A stretch of DNA of 50,089 nt from Streptomyces sp. NRRL F-6492 (GCF_001280125.1 NZ_LGEG01000245.1:1-50089); one strand, 5' to 3'. Counted from the first letter of the stretch, positions 8,285 to 16,457 are shown. Notes: generated from the sequence alone by a model not told the origin. Numbers and translations are program-made.

Positions 8285-8323
8285 AGCCTTGGCTCGGTGT
8301 CGAAGCGACACCGAGCCAAGGCT
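8285..8323 (-). terminator. 18-bp perfect hairpin downstream of aceB
   Basis: Bases 8285-8302 pair without mismatch with 8306-8323 across AAG (core GGCTCGGTGTCG). It lies about 45 bases past the aceB stop codon on the minus strand, as expected for a terminator. Confidence 0.85.
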
Positions 8324-8367
8324 CATGATGTTCGGCTGCTGTGCGGTTCAGCCGAAGAGCAGGGAAG

Positions 8368-9990
8368 TCAGCCGACCAGCTGCTCGTACGCGGGAAGGGT
8401 CAGGAAGTCCGCGTAGTCCGCGTCGAGGGAGACGTGGAGCAGCAGGTCGTGGGCCTGCTGCCACTTTCCGGCCGCGAAGGCCTCCTCGCCGATCTCGGCA
8501 CGGATCGCGGCCAGTTCCCCGGCGGCGACCTCGCGGGCCAGCTCCGGGGTGGCCGTCTCGCCGTTCTCGAAGACGACGCCCGCGTTGATCCACTGCCAGA
8601 TCTGGGAGCGCGAGATCTCGGCGGTGGCCGCGTCCTCCATCAGGTTGAAGATGGCGACGGCGCCGAGGCCGCGCAGCCACGCCTCGATGTAGCGGATGCC
8701 GACCTGGACGGCGTTGCGCAGACCGTCGTAGGTGGGCTTCGCGTCGAGCGAGTCGATCGCGATCAGGTCGCCGGCCGCGACGGAGACGTCCTCGCGCAGG
8801 CGGTCCTTCTGGTTCGGCTTCTCGCCGAGGACGGCGTCGAAGGAGGCCATCGCGATCGGCACCAGGTCGGGGTGGGCGACCCAGGAGCCGTCGAAGCCGT
8901 CGCCGGCCTCGCGGTCCTTGTCGGCCTTGACCTTCTCGAACGCGACCTTGTTGACCTCGGCGTCCTTGCGGGACGGGATGAAGGCCGCCATGCCGCCGAT
9001 CGCGTGCGCGCCGCGCTTGTGGCAGGTGCGCACGAGGAGTTCGGTGTACGCGCGCATGAACGGGGCCGTCATCGTCACCAGGTTGCGGTCCGGCAGGACG
9101 AACTTGGCGCCACCGTCACGGAAGTTCTTGACGATGGAGAAGAGGTAGTCCCAGCGGCCCGCGTTCAGGCCCGCGGCGTGGTCGCGGAGCTCGTAGAGGA
9201 TCTCCTCCATCTCGTACGCGGCCGTGATGGTCTCGATGAGGACCGTGGCGCGGACGGTGCCCCGCGGGATGCCGACGTAGTCCTGGGCGAAGACGAAGAC
9301 CTCGTTCCAGAGGCGGGCCTCCAGGTGCGACTCCGTCTTCGGCAGGTAGAAGTACGGGCCCTTGCCGAGGTCGATCAGGCGCTGGGCGTTGTGGAAGAAG
9401 TACAGGCCGAAGTCGACGAGCGCGCCGGGCACGGCCTGCCCCTCGAAGGCGAGGTGACGCTCCTCCAGGTGCCAGCCGCGCGGCCGCATGACGACCGTCG
9501 CCAGCTCCTCGGCGGGCTTGAGGGCGTACGACTTGCCGGAGCGCGGGTCCGTGAAGTCGATGTTCCGGGTGTACGCGTCGATCAGGTTCAGCTGGCCCAG
9601 GACCACGTTCTCCCAGGTCGGCGCCGAGGCGTCCTCGAAGTCGGCGAGCCACACCTTCGCGCCGGAGTTGAGCGCGTTGATCGTCATCTTGCGGTCGGTG
9701 GGGCCGGTGATCTCGACCCGGCGGTCGTTCAGGGCCGCCGGGGCCGGCGCGACCTTCCAGGAGTCGTCGGCGCGGATCGCGGCGGTCTCCGGCAGGAAGT
9801 CCAGGGTGGAGGTGCGGGCGATCTCGGCGCGGCGCTCCGCCCGGCGGGCGAGGAGCTCGTTCCGGCGCGGGGTGAACCGCCGGTGCAGTTCGGCGACGAA
9901 GGCCAGGGCGGCCTCGGTGAGCACCTCTTCCTGGCGCGGCAGGGGCTCGGCATCGACGACGACCAGGGGGGACGGCGCTGGTGCGGACAT
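8368..9990 (-). CDS. aceB: Malate synthase A
   Basis: 540 residues, the normal length for form A. The enzyme condenses glyoxylate with acetyl-CoA to give malate in the cytoplasm, the second glyoxylate-shunt step. The family signature [17 protein letters not shown] is present at about residues 267-283. Other conserved blocks are [20 protein letters not shown] near 100-120 and the C-terminal [20 protein letters not shown] near 445-465. The ATG at 9990 has GGAAGTG upstream on the coding strand. No isocitrate lyase gene is adjacent; the nearby allantoin genes supply glyoxylate instead. The promoter region carries two motifs shared with the allB promoter, which suggests common control by the IclR-family regulator encoded at 15468. 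Confidence 0.97.
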   Translation of the reverse strand: MSAPAPSPLVVVDAEPLPRQEEVLTEAALAFVAELHRRFTPRRNELLARRAERRAEIARTSTLDFLPETAAIRADDSWKVAPAPAALNDRRVEITGPTDRKMTINALNSGAKVWLADFEDASAPTWENVVLGQLNLIDAYTRNIDFTDPRSGKSYALKPAEELATVVMRPRGWHLEERHLAFEGQAVPGALVDFGLYFFHNAQRLIDLGKGPYFYLPKTESHLEARLWNEVFVFAQDYVGIPRGTVRATVLIETITAAYEMEEILYELRDHAAGLNAGRWDYLFSIVKNFRDGGAKFVLPDRNLVTMTAPFMRAYTELLVRTCHKRGAHAIGGMAAFIPSRKDAEVNKVAFEKVKADKDREAGDGFDGSWVAHPDLVPIAMASFDAVLGEKPNQKDRLREDVSVAAGDLIAIDSLDAKPTYDGLRNAVQVGIRYIEAWLRGLGAVAIFNLMEDAATAEISRSQIWQWINAGVVFENGETATPELAREVAAGELAAIRAEIGEEAFAAGKWQQAHDLLLHVSLDADYADFLTLPAYEQLVG

Positions 9991-10135
9991 GAACTGTCAC
10001 TTCCTTCAGCGGACTTCGCGGGCGGTGCCAGACGGCCGCCGGGCGTCACGGGAGGGCACGGAGTGCCACCGGAGCCGAGATACGGCCGCGAGCGCCTCCT
10101 GGGCTAGCAGGCGCTTCTGAACAGTGGATACTAGT

Positions 10136-10168
10136 TTCCTCATGGTGGAAGTTCAATCGTTTGTTGAT
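10136..10168. promoter_or_regulatory. Operator-like elements upstream of aceB (AllR candidate)
   Basis: TTCCTCATGGTGGAA at 10136-10150 is an interrupted dyad of the form TTCC-N6-TGGAA. Two bases further, 10152-10168 reads TTCAATCGTTTGTTGAT. Both recur in the allB upstream region: the first as TTCC-N6-TGGAA at 16458, the second with 13 of 17 matches at 16550. They lie about 145-180 bases upstream of the aceB start. Confidence 0.6.
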
Positions 10169-10216
10169 GTCGAGATTCTCCGGATCGACAGAACGCGGCG
10201 CTCAGTGCCAGGCCGC

Positions 10217-10891
10217 TCACTCCAAGTGCGACAGGTCCGCCACGGTGTCGATGTCATAGGGCTCGGCCACATCCGAGCAGTCCACCGGCGTGATCGCATC
10301 CCGGTGCGCCGCCAGATAGTCCCGCGCGCCCCGGTCGCCCACCGCCGTCTCCGCGACCCCCGCCCAGTGCCCGGCGCCGAACAGCACCGGATGCCCCCGC
10401 CGCCCGTCGTACGAGGCCGCCGCGAGCGAGTCCCGCGAGCCGTACGCCGCCCGGACCCGCGCCACCGCCTCCGCCCCGATCCCCGGCTGGTCGACCAGGG
10501 ACACGAGCGCCGCGTCCACCCCCCGCGGATCGGCGGCGAGCGACGCGAGCCCGGCCCGCAGCGAGGAGCCCATCCCCGCCGCCCACTCCGGGTTGTCCAC
10601 CAGGACGCATCCGGGCAGCTCCGCCCGCTCCCGCACGGCGTCGGCCGACGCCCCGAGCACCACGTGCACCACCTCGCACCCGGCCGCGCGCAGCACCCCC
10701 ACCGCGTGCTCCACCAGGGGACGGCCCCGGTGGACGAGGAGCGCCTTGGGCCGGCCCCCGAGCCGCCGCCCGCCCCCCGCGGCGAGCAGCAGACCGGCCA
10801 CGACGGGGGAACGGCCGCCGGCGGACGCGTCGGCGGGTCCGCCCGCGGGGTTGTCGGTGAGGTCGTCGGTTCGGTCTTCCGGAGTCGTCAT
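10217..10891 (-). CDS. MobA-like NTP transferase (MocA-type molybdenum cofactor nucleotidyltransferase)
   Basis: About 224 residues from ATG 10891 (a further in-frame ATG exists at 10909; neither has a good ribosome site). The N-terminal nucleotide-binding motif GLLLAAGGGRRLGGRPKALL and the later PEWAAGMGSSLRAGL and LVDQPGIGAEAV are typical of MocA/MobA-like enzymes that attach CMP or GMP to molybdopterin. The sequence LVDQPG matches the position of the metal-binding Asp in the family. Such proteins often serve xanthine dehydrogenase, the step that makes urate, the precursor of allantoin. Its place next to aceB and near allB/alc therefore fits a purine-degradation context. The substrate cannot be settled from sequence alone. 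Confidence 0.85.
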   Translation of the reverse strand: MTTPEDRTDDLTDNPAGGPADASAGGRSPVVAGLLLAAGGGRRLGGRPKALLVHRGRPLVEHAVGVLRAAGCEVVHVVLGASADAVRERAELPGCVLVDNPEWAAGMGSSLRAGLASLAADPRGVDAALVSLVDQPGIGAEAVARVRAAYGSRDSLAAASYDGRRGHPVLFGAGHWAGVAETAVGDRGARDYLAAHRDAITPVDCSDVAEPYDIDTVADLSHLE

Positions 10892-11086
10892 GAGGACTGC
10901 ATACCGCATCCGGACGGAAACACACGGTCGCCGGAATCAGCCTTGCGGGGGGTGGCGCGGGGGGTGGCGAAGGAGTTAACTGGCCCGACTCGCGGCGCCC
11001 GACCGTCGTCCGGAGGACCGGTCTGGGGCGTTCCGCGTGCTCGGGGTGTGGAGTTCTGCGCACAGTGTCGTGCGAGGGGGAGAGCC

Positions 11087-11413
11087 ATGTTGCGAAGCGT
11101 GGAGCAGAGGCCGGTGGGCATCGAGGGCGTGGACCCCAGGGTGACCGAGCTGAGGTCGGCCGTGTCCCGGCTTCGGCGCGAACTCGCCGCGTACCGCGCG
11201 GAGTTCACCGATCGGGAGATCGCCGAGGGAGAGCTCGCGGCGCTCGACGCCATGGTGCTCGGCGGCGCTCCGGAGGTACGGCGGCTGCGCCGCTCCCTGC
11301 TGATCGTCGCGGGCTGCGTCGGCTCCGTCAGCGCCCTCGCCGACGCCCTCGCCGGGGTCCGCCGCGCCGTCGAACTCTTCGGTGTGCCGCCGGAGCGGAG
11401 CACGGAGAACTGA
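11087..11413 (+). CDS. Small conserved actinobacterial protein (DUF5955-like)
   Basis: 108 residues from ATG 11087, with a GGGGGAG ribosome site five bases upstream. It begins MLRSVEQRPVGIEGVDPRV, followed by a helical, charged stretch (ELRSAVSRLRRELAAYRAEF, probable coiled coil) and a more hydrophobic segment (RRSLLIVAGCVGSVSALADA), ending in VPPERSTEN. From memory this is a DUF5955-type family common in Streptomyces, with no known function. The central hydrophobic part is short and may be a buried helix, not a membrane span. Confidence 0.75.
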   Translation: MLRSVEQRPVGIEGVDPRVTELRSAVSRLRRELAAYRAEFTDREIAEGELAALDAMVLGGAPEVRRLRRSLLIVAGCVGSVSALADALAGVRRAVELFGVPPERSTEN

Positions 11414-11419
11414 GACGGC

Positions 11420-11479
11420 GTCAAGCGGCGGTCCGTCAAGCGGCGGCCCGTCAAGCAGCGGCCCGTCAAACGACGGCTC
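11420..11479 (+). repeat. Tandem 15-bp repeats, four copies plus a partial fifth
   Basis: Units GTCAAGCGGCGGTCC, GTCAAGCGGCGGCCC, GTCAAGCAGCGGCCC and GTCAAACGACGGCTC run head to tail from 11420 to 11479, followed by a degenerate partial copy. The array begins seven bases after the stop of the preceding gene, in the convergent gap before the response-regulator gene. The units are too short and have no unique spacers, so this is not a CRISPR array. Confidence 0.85.
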
Positions 11480-11556
11480 GTTGAGGGACGGACTGCCGGG
11501 CGGCGGCCCGTCAACCGAGGGCCGGTCAGTCGCTGGCACGCCGCCCGCCCCGGCCC

Positions 11557-12183
11557 CTACCGCCTGATCAGCCGCCGGGCCGTAGCCGCCGCCACCGCCG
11601 CCGTGCGGGAGTCCACGCCCAGCTTCGCGAAGACGTGGACCAGATGGGACTTCACCGTCGCCTGGCTCAGGAACAGCGCCTTGCTGATCTGGAGGTTCGA
11701 CAGGCCCTCGCCGACCAGCTGGAGCACCTCCAGCTCGCGCTTGGTCAGCGCCTGCGCCGGGGTCCGCATCCGGTCCATCAGCCGGTGCGCCACCGCCGGG
11801 GCGAGGGCCGACTGCCCGGCCGCCGCCGTCCGGACCGCCGCCGCCAGCTCCTCCGGCGGCGCGTCCTTCAGGAGGTAGCCGCAGGCGCCCGCCTCCACCG
11901 CCGCCAGGATGTCCGCGTCCGTGTCGTACGTCGTCAGGACCAGCACCTTCGGCCCGCCCGGCGCCGCCGTGATCGCCGCCGTCGCCTCCGAGCCGTGCAT
12001 CCCCGCGCCGAACCGGAGGTCCATCAGGACCACGTCCACGCCCCCGGCGGCGGCCAGCTCCACCGCGCGCCCGGCGGTGGCGGCCTCCGCGACGACCGTG
12101 AAGTCCGGCTCGGTGTCGAGGACCGCGCGCAGGCCCGCCCGTACCACCGGATGGTCGTCGGCGAGCAGAAGACGGACGGTCAT
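11557..12183 (-). CDS. LuxR/NarL-family response regulator
   Basis: 208 residues. The receiver domain has the acidic pocket (LLLADDHPVVRAGL), the phospho-acceptor Asp in VVLMDLRFGAG (an extended loop compared with the common MDxxMP) and Lys in GYLLKDAPPEEL. The C-terminal LuxR-type helix-turn-helix is LTKRELEVLQLVGEGLSNLQ to QATVKSHLVHVFAKLGV. ATG 12183 overlaps the stop of the upstream histidine kinase by four bases (ATGA), so the two are translationally coupled. It probably controls the divergent ABC transporter at 13525-15384, as is typical of this arrangement; an imperfect palindrome lies in the shared promoter region. Confidence 0.95.
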   Translation of the reverse strand: MTVRLLLADDHPVVRAGLRAVLDTEPDFTVVAEAATAGRAVELAAAGGVDVVLMDLRFGAGMHGSEATAAITAAPGGPKVLVLTTYDTDADILAAVEAGACGYLLKDAPPEELAAAVRTAAAGQSALAPAVAHRLMDRMRTPAQALTKRELEVLQLVGEGLSNLQISKALFLSQATVKSHLVHVFAKLGVDSRTAAVAAATARRLIRR

Positions 12184-13412
12184 GCGGGACCTCCGGCGGG
12201 GAGGGGGCGGTTCCCGGGGGACAGCGGCAGGGAGACGGCGACGGCGGTGCCCTGGCCGGGGGCGGCCTCCACGGTGAACGTCCCGCCCAGCGACTCCGCC
12301 CGCGACCGCATCGCCGGAAGCCCGAAGCCGCCCTCGGACGAGGGGCGTACGGAACCGGGCTCGAAGCCCTCCCCGTCGTCGACCACGTCCAGGGTCACCG
12401 ACGCGTCCATGAACGACAGGGTGATCTCCGCCCGCGAGGCCGAGGCGTGCCGCACCGTGTTCGCGAGGGCCGACCGCGCGATCCGCAGCAGCGCCACCTC
12501 GTACGGGGTCGGCAGCTCCACCGGCGTCCCGCTCGCCGAGAACCGGACCCGGGGTCCCGCCCCCGTCCCGTACGGGCCCGCCACCGTCCCCGGCTCGCAC
12601 AGCCGCTCCAGGGCCGCCGCGAGCGACCCGTGCTCCAGGTCCGGTGGCGAGAGCGCCCGGACGAAGCGCCGTGCCTCCGCCAGGTCGTCCTGGGCCGCCC
12701 GGCGCGCCCGCTCGATGTGCCCGGCGGCGGGGGAGCCCGGCGGCAGCGCCCGCTCGGCCGCCCGCAGCAGCAGCTGGATCGAGGACAGGCCCTGCGCGAG
12801 CGTGTCGTGGATCTCCCGCGCGAGCCGCTCCCGCTCGGCGAGCGTCCCCGCGTGCCGCTCCGCCGCCGCCAGCTCCGCCCGCGTCGCGATCAGCTCCTCG
12901 ATGAGCCGGCGCCGCCGCTCGCTCTCCCGGTAGAGCGCCTGGTGGCCGAGGACCGTCGCCACCGCGACCGCCGCGCCCAGCGGCGGCCCGATGAAGACCC
13001 CCGGGTTGAGCGCGGCGCCGTGCCCCACGTACGAGAGGATCGCCGCGCCCGCCGTGAGCGCCACCGCCGGCAGCGACCAGCGGACGGGCAGCAGGTGCAG
13101 CTGGAGGAAGTACAGCGGGAAGGCAGCCCAGAGCGCCTCCGGCGTCAGGCAGAGCATCGCCAGCCAGGACGCCCCCAGGACCCCCAGCCAGACGGCGGCC
13201 GCCCGCCGGGAGTCCCGTACCGCCGGAAGGTACGAGCCCGCCGCGTAGACCGCCCCCGTCACCGCCGCCGCCACCGTCCCGGCGGCCGAGTGCGCCCGGA
13301 CCGCCGCCAGGACGAGCAGGCCCGCCATGAGGAGGTGCAGGCAGAGGCGCAGCACGAACGGGGCGGGGGTGAGGGGACGCCGGGCGGGGTGGAGGGAGGA
13401 GTGGGGAGCCAT
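12180..13412 (-). CDS. Membrane sensor histidine kinase (HisKA_3 type)
   Basis: 410 residues starting MAPHSSLHPARRP. The N-terminal half has about five or six hydrophobic spans (LCLHLLMAGLLVLAAV, AVWLGVLGASWLAMLCL, GAAVAVATVLGHQAL). A linker helix precedes the dimerisation/phospho-acceptor motif LAREIHDTLAQGLSSIQ near residue 200. The HATPase-type C-terminus contains ARSALANTVRHASASRAEI, DVVDDGEGFEPG and GGFGLPAMRSRAESLGG. It is the partner of the regulator at 11557. The signal is unknown; with little extracellular sequence, sensing probably occurs in the membrane. It reads away from the ABC transporter genes, with a 112-bp shared promoter region. Confidence 0.95.
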   Translation of the reverse strand: MAPHSSLHPARRPLTPAPFVLRLCLHLLMAGLLVLAAVRAHSAAGTVAAAVTGAVYAAGSYLPAVRDSRRAAAVWLGVLGASWLAMLCLTPEALWAAFPLYFLQLHLLPVRWSLPAVALTAGAAILSYVGHGAALNPGVFIGPPLGAAVAVATVLGHQALYRESERRRRLIEELIATRAELAAAERHAGTLAERERLAREIHDTLAQGLSSIQLLLRAAERALPPGSPAAGHIERARRAAQDDLAEARRFVRALSPPDLEHGSLAAALERLCEPGTVAGPYGTGAGPRVRFSASGTPVELPTPYEVALLRIARSALANTVRHASASRAEITLSFMDASVTLDVVDDGEGFEPGSVRPSSEGGFGLPAMRSRAESLGGTFTVEAAPGQGTAVAVSLPLSPGNRPLPAGGPA

Positions 13413-13450
13413 GGTCCCTCCAGGGTAGACAGCGGGCGGGCGGCCCGGCT

Positions 13451-13468
13451 CAACCGAAAGTTCGATTG
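13451..13468. promoter_or_regulatory. Imperfect palindrome in the divergent kinase/ABC promoter
   Basis: CAACCGAA (13451-13458), AG, then TTCGATTG (13461-13468): seven of eight arm positions are complementary. It lies in the 112-bp gap between the histidine-kinase start (13412) and the permease start (13525), where a NarL-type regulator would be expected to bind. Confidence 0.45.
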
Positions 13469-13524
13469 TGGGACCGTCCGCCGCGCGATGCCCGCGAGGA
13501 GGTGCGCGGACCAGGCTGGTCGGC

Positions 13525-14610
13525 ATGTTCGTGGCATGGAGAGACCTGAGATCCGCCAAGGGGCGGTTCGCCCTCATGGGCACGGTGATCGTGCTGATCA
13601 CCCTGCTCGTGGGGCTGTTGTCCGGGCTGACCGCCGGGCTCGCGCGGGAGAACGTCTCCGCGCTCACCGGGCTGCCCGCCGACCGGCTGGCCTTCGCGGC
13701 GCCGCCGTCCGGACGGTCGGCCTCCTTCACCGATTCGACGGTGACGGAGGAGCAGTGGCGGGCGTGGGCGGAGCGCCCCGGGGTGACGGGCGCGGCGCCG
13801 CTCGGCATCCGCACGCTCGACGGCGCCGCCGGGGACCGCACCGCCGCCGTCTCCGTCTCCGTCTTCGGTACGGAACCGGAGTCCGGGCTCGCGCCCGCGC
13901 CCGTCGCCCCCGGGAAGGCGGTCCTGTCGGAGCGGGCGGCCGAGGAACTGGGCGCGGCCGCCGGTGACGCGGTCCGCCTCGGCCCCCTGGAGGTCACCGT
14001 CGCGGCCGTCTCCGGCGACGCCTCGTACAGCCACACGCCCGTCGTGTGGACCTCCCTCGACGACTGGCGGAAGGTCGGGCACAGCGGCACCACGGTCCGG
14101 GAGGAGGCCACCGTCATCGTCCTGAGCGGGGGAGACGGGACCGACTGGGCGGCCGGCGACGCGGCCGCCGGCACCGAGGCGCGGACCGTCGACGACGCCC
14201 TCACCGCCCTGGGGTCCTACCAGGCCGAGAACGGCTCCCTCCAGCTCATGCGGGGCTTCCTCTTCGCCATCTCCGCCCTGGTCATCGGCGCCTTCTTCAC
14301 CGTCTGGACCGTCCAGCGCGCCGGTGACGTCGCCGTCCTCAAGGCGCTCGGCGCCTCCACCCCGTACCTCCTGGGGGACGCCCTCGGACAGGCCGTCCTC
14401 ATGCTCACCGCCGGCACCCTGCTCGGCACCGCGCTCGCGGTCGGCGCCGGCGCCCTGATCGGCGGCGGGAACGTGCCCTTCGTCCTGGAGCCGCTCACCG
14501 TCCTCGGACCGGCCGCCGTCATCGTCGTCCTCGGCGTGCTCGGCGCGGCCCTGGCCGTCCGCCGGATCACCGCCGTCGACCCCCTCACGGCCCTGGGCGG
14601 CGTCCGATGA
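13525..14610 (+). CDS. ABC transporter permease (FtsX/MacB type)
   Basis: 361 residues from ATG 13525, beginning MFVAWRDLRSAKGRFALMG. A first membrane segment (VIVLITLLVGLLSGLTAGLA) is followed by an extracytoplasmic domain of about 200 residues, then three C-terminal spans (FLFAISALVIGAFFTVWTV, AVLMLTAGTLLGTALAVGAG, VIVVLGVLGAALAV). The span after the large domain carries the FtsX-like motif DVAVLKALGASTPYLLGD. The ending RRITAVDPLTALGGVR matches the coupling C-terminus of this class. It works with the ATPase encoded downstream, probably in export of a lipid, peptide or antibiotic, or in envelope maintenance; the substrate is unknown. Control by the divergent two-component system is inferred. 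Confidence 0.92.
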   Translation: MFVAWRDLRSAKGRFALMGTVIVLITLLVGLLSGLTAGLARENVSALTGLPADRLAFAAPPSGRSASFTDSTVTEEQWRAWAERPGVTGAAPLGIRTLDGAAGDRTAAVSVSVFGTEPESGLAPAPVAPGKAVLSERAAEELGAAAGDAVRLGPLEVTVAAVSGDASYSHTPVVWTSLDDWRKVGHSGTTVREEATVIVLSGGDGTDWAAGDAAAGTEARTVDDALTALGSYQAENGSLQLMRGFLFAISALVIGAFFTVWTVQRAGDVAVLKALGASTPYLLGDALGQAVLMLTAGTLLGTALAVGAGALIGGGNVPFVLEPLTVLGPAAVIVVLGVLGAALAVRRITAVDPLTALGGVR

Positions 14611-14642
14611 GCCCTCTCACCCGACACGGGAACATCCGATGA
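14607..14642 (+). CDS. Possible 11-codon mini-ORF (MSPLTRHGNIR)
   Basis: ATG 14607 overlaps the permease stop TGA as ATGA, and the frame ends at TGA 14640-14642, which itself overlaps the next ATG. It is the first link of a chain created by the 32-bp repeats. It is probably a coupling device and not a functional peptide. Confidence 0.35.
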   Translation: MSPLTRHGNIR

Positions 14643-14674
14643 GCCCTCTCACCGCCACACGGAGCACCCGATGA
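14639..14674 (+). CDS. Possible 11-codon mini-ORF (MSPLTATRSTR)
   Basis: ATG 14639 overlaps the stop of the first mini-ORF, with GGGA a few bases upstream. It ends at TGA 14672-14674, overlapping ATG 14671, which is in frame with the ATPase. It is the second link of the chain of translational restarts. Confidence 0.35.
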   Translation: MSPLTATRSTR

Positions 14675-14703
14675 GCCCTCTCACCCCCACGCGGGAGCAC
14701 CCG

Positions 14704-15384
14704 ATGAGCCTCGTCCTCGACGACGTCACCCTCACCTATCCCGACGGCGGCGGACGGCTCACCGCCCTCGACGCCGTCTCCCTCGCCGTCCCCGCCGGGA
14801 CGCTCACGGCCGTCGTCGGCCCCTCGGGCTCCGGCAAGTCCAGCCTGCTCGCGGTGGCCGCCACCCTCGTCACCCCGGACCGGGGACGGGTCGTCGTCGC
14901 CGGTACGGACACGGGGGCGCTCACCCCGGCCGCCCGGGCGGAGCTGCGGCGCGAGCACGTCGGGATCGTCTTCCAGCAGCCCAACCTGCTGCCCTCGCTG
15001 GGCGCGGCGGAGCAGGTGCAGGTGATGGCCCACCTGTCGGGCCGCTCCCCGAAGGCGGTACGGGGCCGGGCCCTGGAACTGCTCGACGCGGTGGGCCTGG
15101 CGGACCTGGCCGGGCGCCGGCCGCACCAGCTGTCGGGCGGTCAGCGGCAGCGGGTCAACATCGCGCGGGCCCTGATGAACGAGCCGTCCGTCCTGCTGGT
15201 CGACGAGCCGACCAGCGCCCTCGACCACGAGCGGGGGGCGGCGGTCGTGGACCTCCTCGCCCGTCTGACGCGGGAGCGGGGCACGGCGACGGTCCTGGTC
15301 ACCCACGACCGGACCCACCTGGCCCGGGCGGACCGCACGGTCACGGTCCGGGACGGCCGGCTCGCGGAGGCCGTACCCGTGTAA
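14704..15384 (+). CDS. ABC transporter ATP-binding protein (MacB/LolD-like)
   Basis: 226 residues from ATG 14704 (MSLVLDDVTLTYPDGGG), which has GGGAG seven bases upstream; ATG 14671 in the last repeat would add 11 residues (MSPLTPTREHP). Walker A GPSGSGKSS is near residue 40, Q-loop FQQPNLLPSL near 95, signature LSGGQRQR near 144, Walker B VLLVDEPTSALD near 165, and the switch His in VTHD. All residues for ATP hydrolysis are present. It is the motor for the FtsX-type permease just upstream. Confidence 0.95.
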   Translation: MSLVLDDVTLTYPDGGGRLTALDAVSLAVPAGTLTAVVGPSGSGKSSLLAVAATLVTPDRGRVVVAGTDTGALTPAARAELRREHVGIVFQQPNLLPSLGAAEQVQVMAHLSGRSPKAVRGRALELLDAVGLADLAGRRPHQLSGGQRQRVNIARALMNEPSVLLVDEPTSALDHERGAAVVDLLARLTRERGTATVLVTHDRTHLARADRTVTVRDGRLAEAVPV

Positions 15385-15414
15385 GCCGGTCCCCGGCACG
15401 CAGTCCCCGGCATG

Positions 15415-15456
15415 CGCGAGGGCGCCCGGAACCACGTGGTTCCGGGCGCCCTCGCG
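15415..15456. terminator. 42-bp perfect palindrome between convergent genes
   Basis: Bases 15415-15435 are the exact reverse complement of 15436-15456 (centre CCACGTGG). As RNA it would form a very stable hairpin ending 12 bases before the allR stop codon, and it can terminate both the ABC operon and the convergent allR gene. Confidence 0.88.
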
Positions 15457-15467
15457 TGCGGTGCGGT

Positions 15468-16274
15468 TCAGCCCTGGCCGTTGCCCGCCGTGTTCGCCAG
15501 CGCCGCCGACAGGTCGCGCGCCACTTCCTGGAGGATCGGGACGATCTTCTCGGTGGCCGCCTCGGTGACCCGGCCCGCCGGGCCCGAGATGGAGACGGCG
15601 GCGGCGGTGGGGGAGTCCGGCACGGACACCGCGAGGCAGCGGACCCCTATCTCCTGCTCGTTGTCGTCGACCGCGTACCCCGCCTCGCGGACCGCGACGA
15701 GCGCGTCGAGGAAGCCCTCGGGCGTGGTGATGGTCTTCTCGGTCGCGGCCGGCATGCCGGTACGGGCGAGCAGCGCGCGCACCTCGTCCGCCGGGGTGTG
15801 CGCGAGGAGCGCCTTGCCGACGCCGGTCGAGTGCGGCAGGACCCGCCGGCCGACCTCGGTGAACATGCGCATCGAGTGCTTGGACGGCACCTGCGCCACG
15901 TACACGATCTCGTCGCCGTCGAGCAGCGCCATGTTCGCCGTCTCGCCGGTCTCCTCGACGAGCCGGGCGAGGTACGGCCGGGCCCAGGTGCCGAGGAGGC
16001 GGGAGGCGGACTCGCCGAGCCGGATGAGCCGGGGGCCGAGCGCGTACCGCCGGTTGGGCTGCTGGCGCACGTAGCCGCAGGCGACGAGGGTGCGCATCAG
16101 GCGGTGGATGGTGGGGAGCGGCAGCCCGCTGCTGGCGGAGAGCTCGCTCAGCCCGACCTCGCCCCCGGCGTCGGCCATCCGCTCCAGGAGGTCGAAGGCG
16201 CGCTCGAGGGACTGGACGCCCCCGCTCGCGGCGGGTTTGGCGGCGTCGGTGGTGCTGGCGCTGGACGTCGGCAC
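15468..16274 (-). CDS. allR: IclR-family regulator of allantoin/glyoxylate metabolism
   Basis: 268 residues from GTG 16274, which has AAAGGA seven bases upstream. The N-terminal winged helix (SLERAFDLLERMADAGGEVG, LPLPTIHRLMRTLVACGYVR) is followed by the IclR effector domain (RVLPHSTGVGKALLAHTPADEV, VDDNEQEIGVRCLAVSVPD, AAVSISGPAGRV). It is divergent from allB. By family and position it corresponds to AllR, which in S. coelicolor (SCO6246, from memory) represses allantoin-degradation genes and aceB and responds to allantoin-pathway intermediates. The shared motifs upstream of aceB and allB are its likely operators. The symbol rests on context; the family assignment is secure. Confidence 0.9.
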   Translation of the reverse strand: MPTSSASTTDAAKPAASGGVQSLERAFDLLERMADAGGEVGLSELSASSGLPLPTIHRLMRTLVACGYVRQQPNRRYALGPRLIRLGESASRLLGTWARPYLARLVEETGETANMALLDGDEIVYVAQVPSKHSMRMFTEVGRRVLPHSTGVGKALLAHTPADEVRALLARTGMPAATEKTITTPEGFLDALVAVREAGYAVDDNEQEIGVRCLAVSVPDSPTAAAVSISGPAGRVTEAATEKIVPILQEVARDLSAALANTAGNGQG

Positions 16275-16457
16275 GTCACGGTCCTTTCGGGGCGGGCGGG
16301 CAAGGCAGCAGCCTACCGGGCCACCGGCCGGGGCACACGGCCCCGGTCCCGGCGTCGGCGCCGGTCAGGGGGTGTTTGTCCGGTGTCGGCGAGGGCCCGG
16401 AGCGGCCCTGGACTGCCTCGCATGTGCGGAGCTACGTTCTACTGTACGAAATTTACA

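Larger units (their letters stand above)
14604..14700 (+). repeat. Three tandem 32-33-bp repeats carrying start codons
   Basis: Copies at 14604-14635, 14636-14667 and 14668-14700 each begin CCGATGAGCCCTCTCACC and end in a purine-rich GGGA/GGAG stretch. A partial fourth copy (CCGATGAGCC) forms the ATPase start at 14701-14710. The first copy contains the permease stop codon. The array multiplies the ATGA overlap between permease and ATPase genes. Confidence 0.9.

Noticed and set aside
8341..10107. Long plus-strand frame (588 codons) opposite aceB
   Set aside because: It is a shadow of aceB on the other strand. It is Val/Gly/Asp/Arg-rich with no domain, as expected from GC-rich codon bias, and aceB itself is unambiguous.
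11420..11490. Short tandem array as a possible CRISPR
   Set aside because: Period is 15 bp with no unique spacers and no cas genes in the window.
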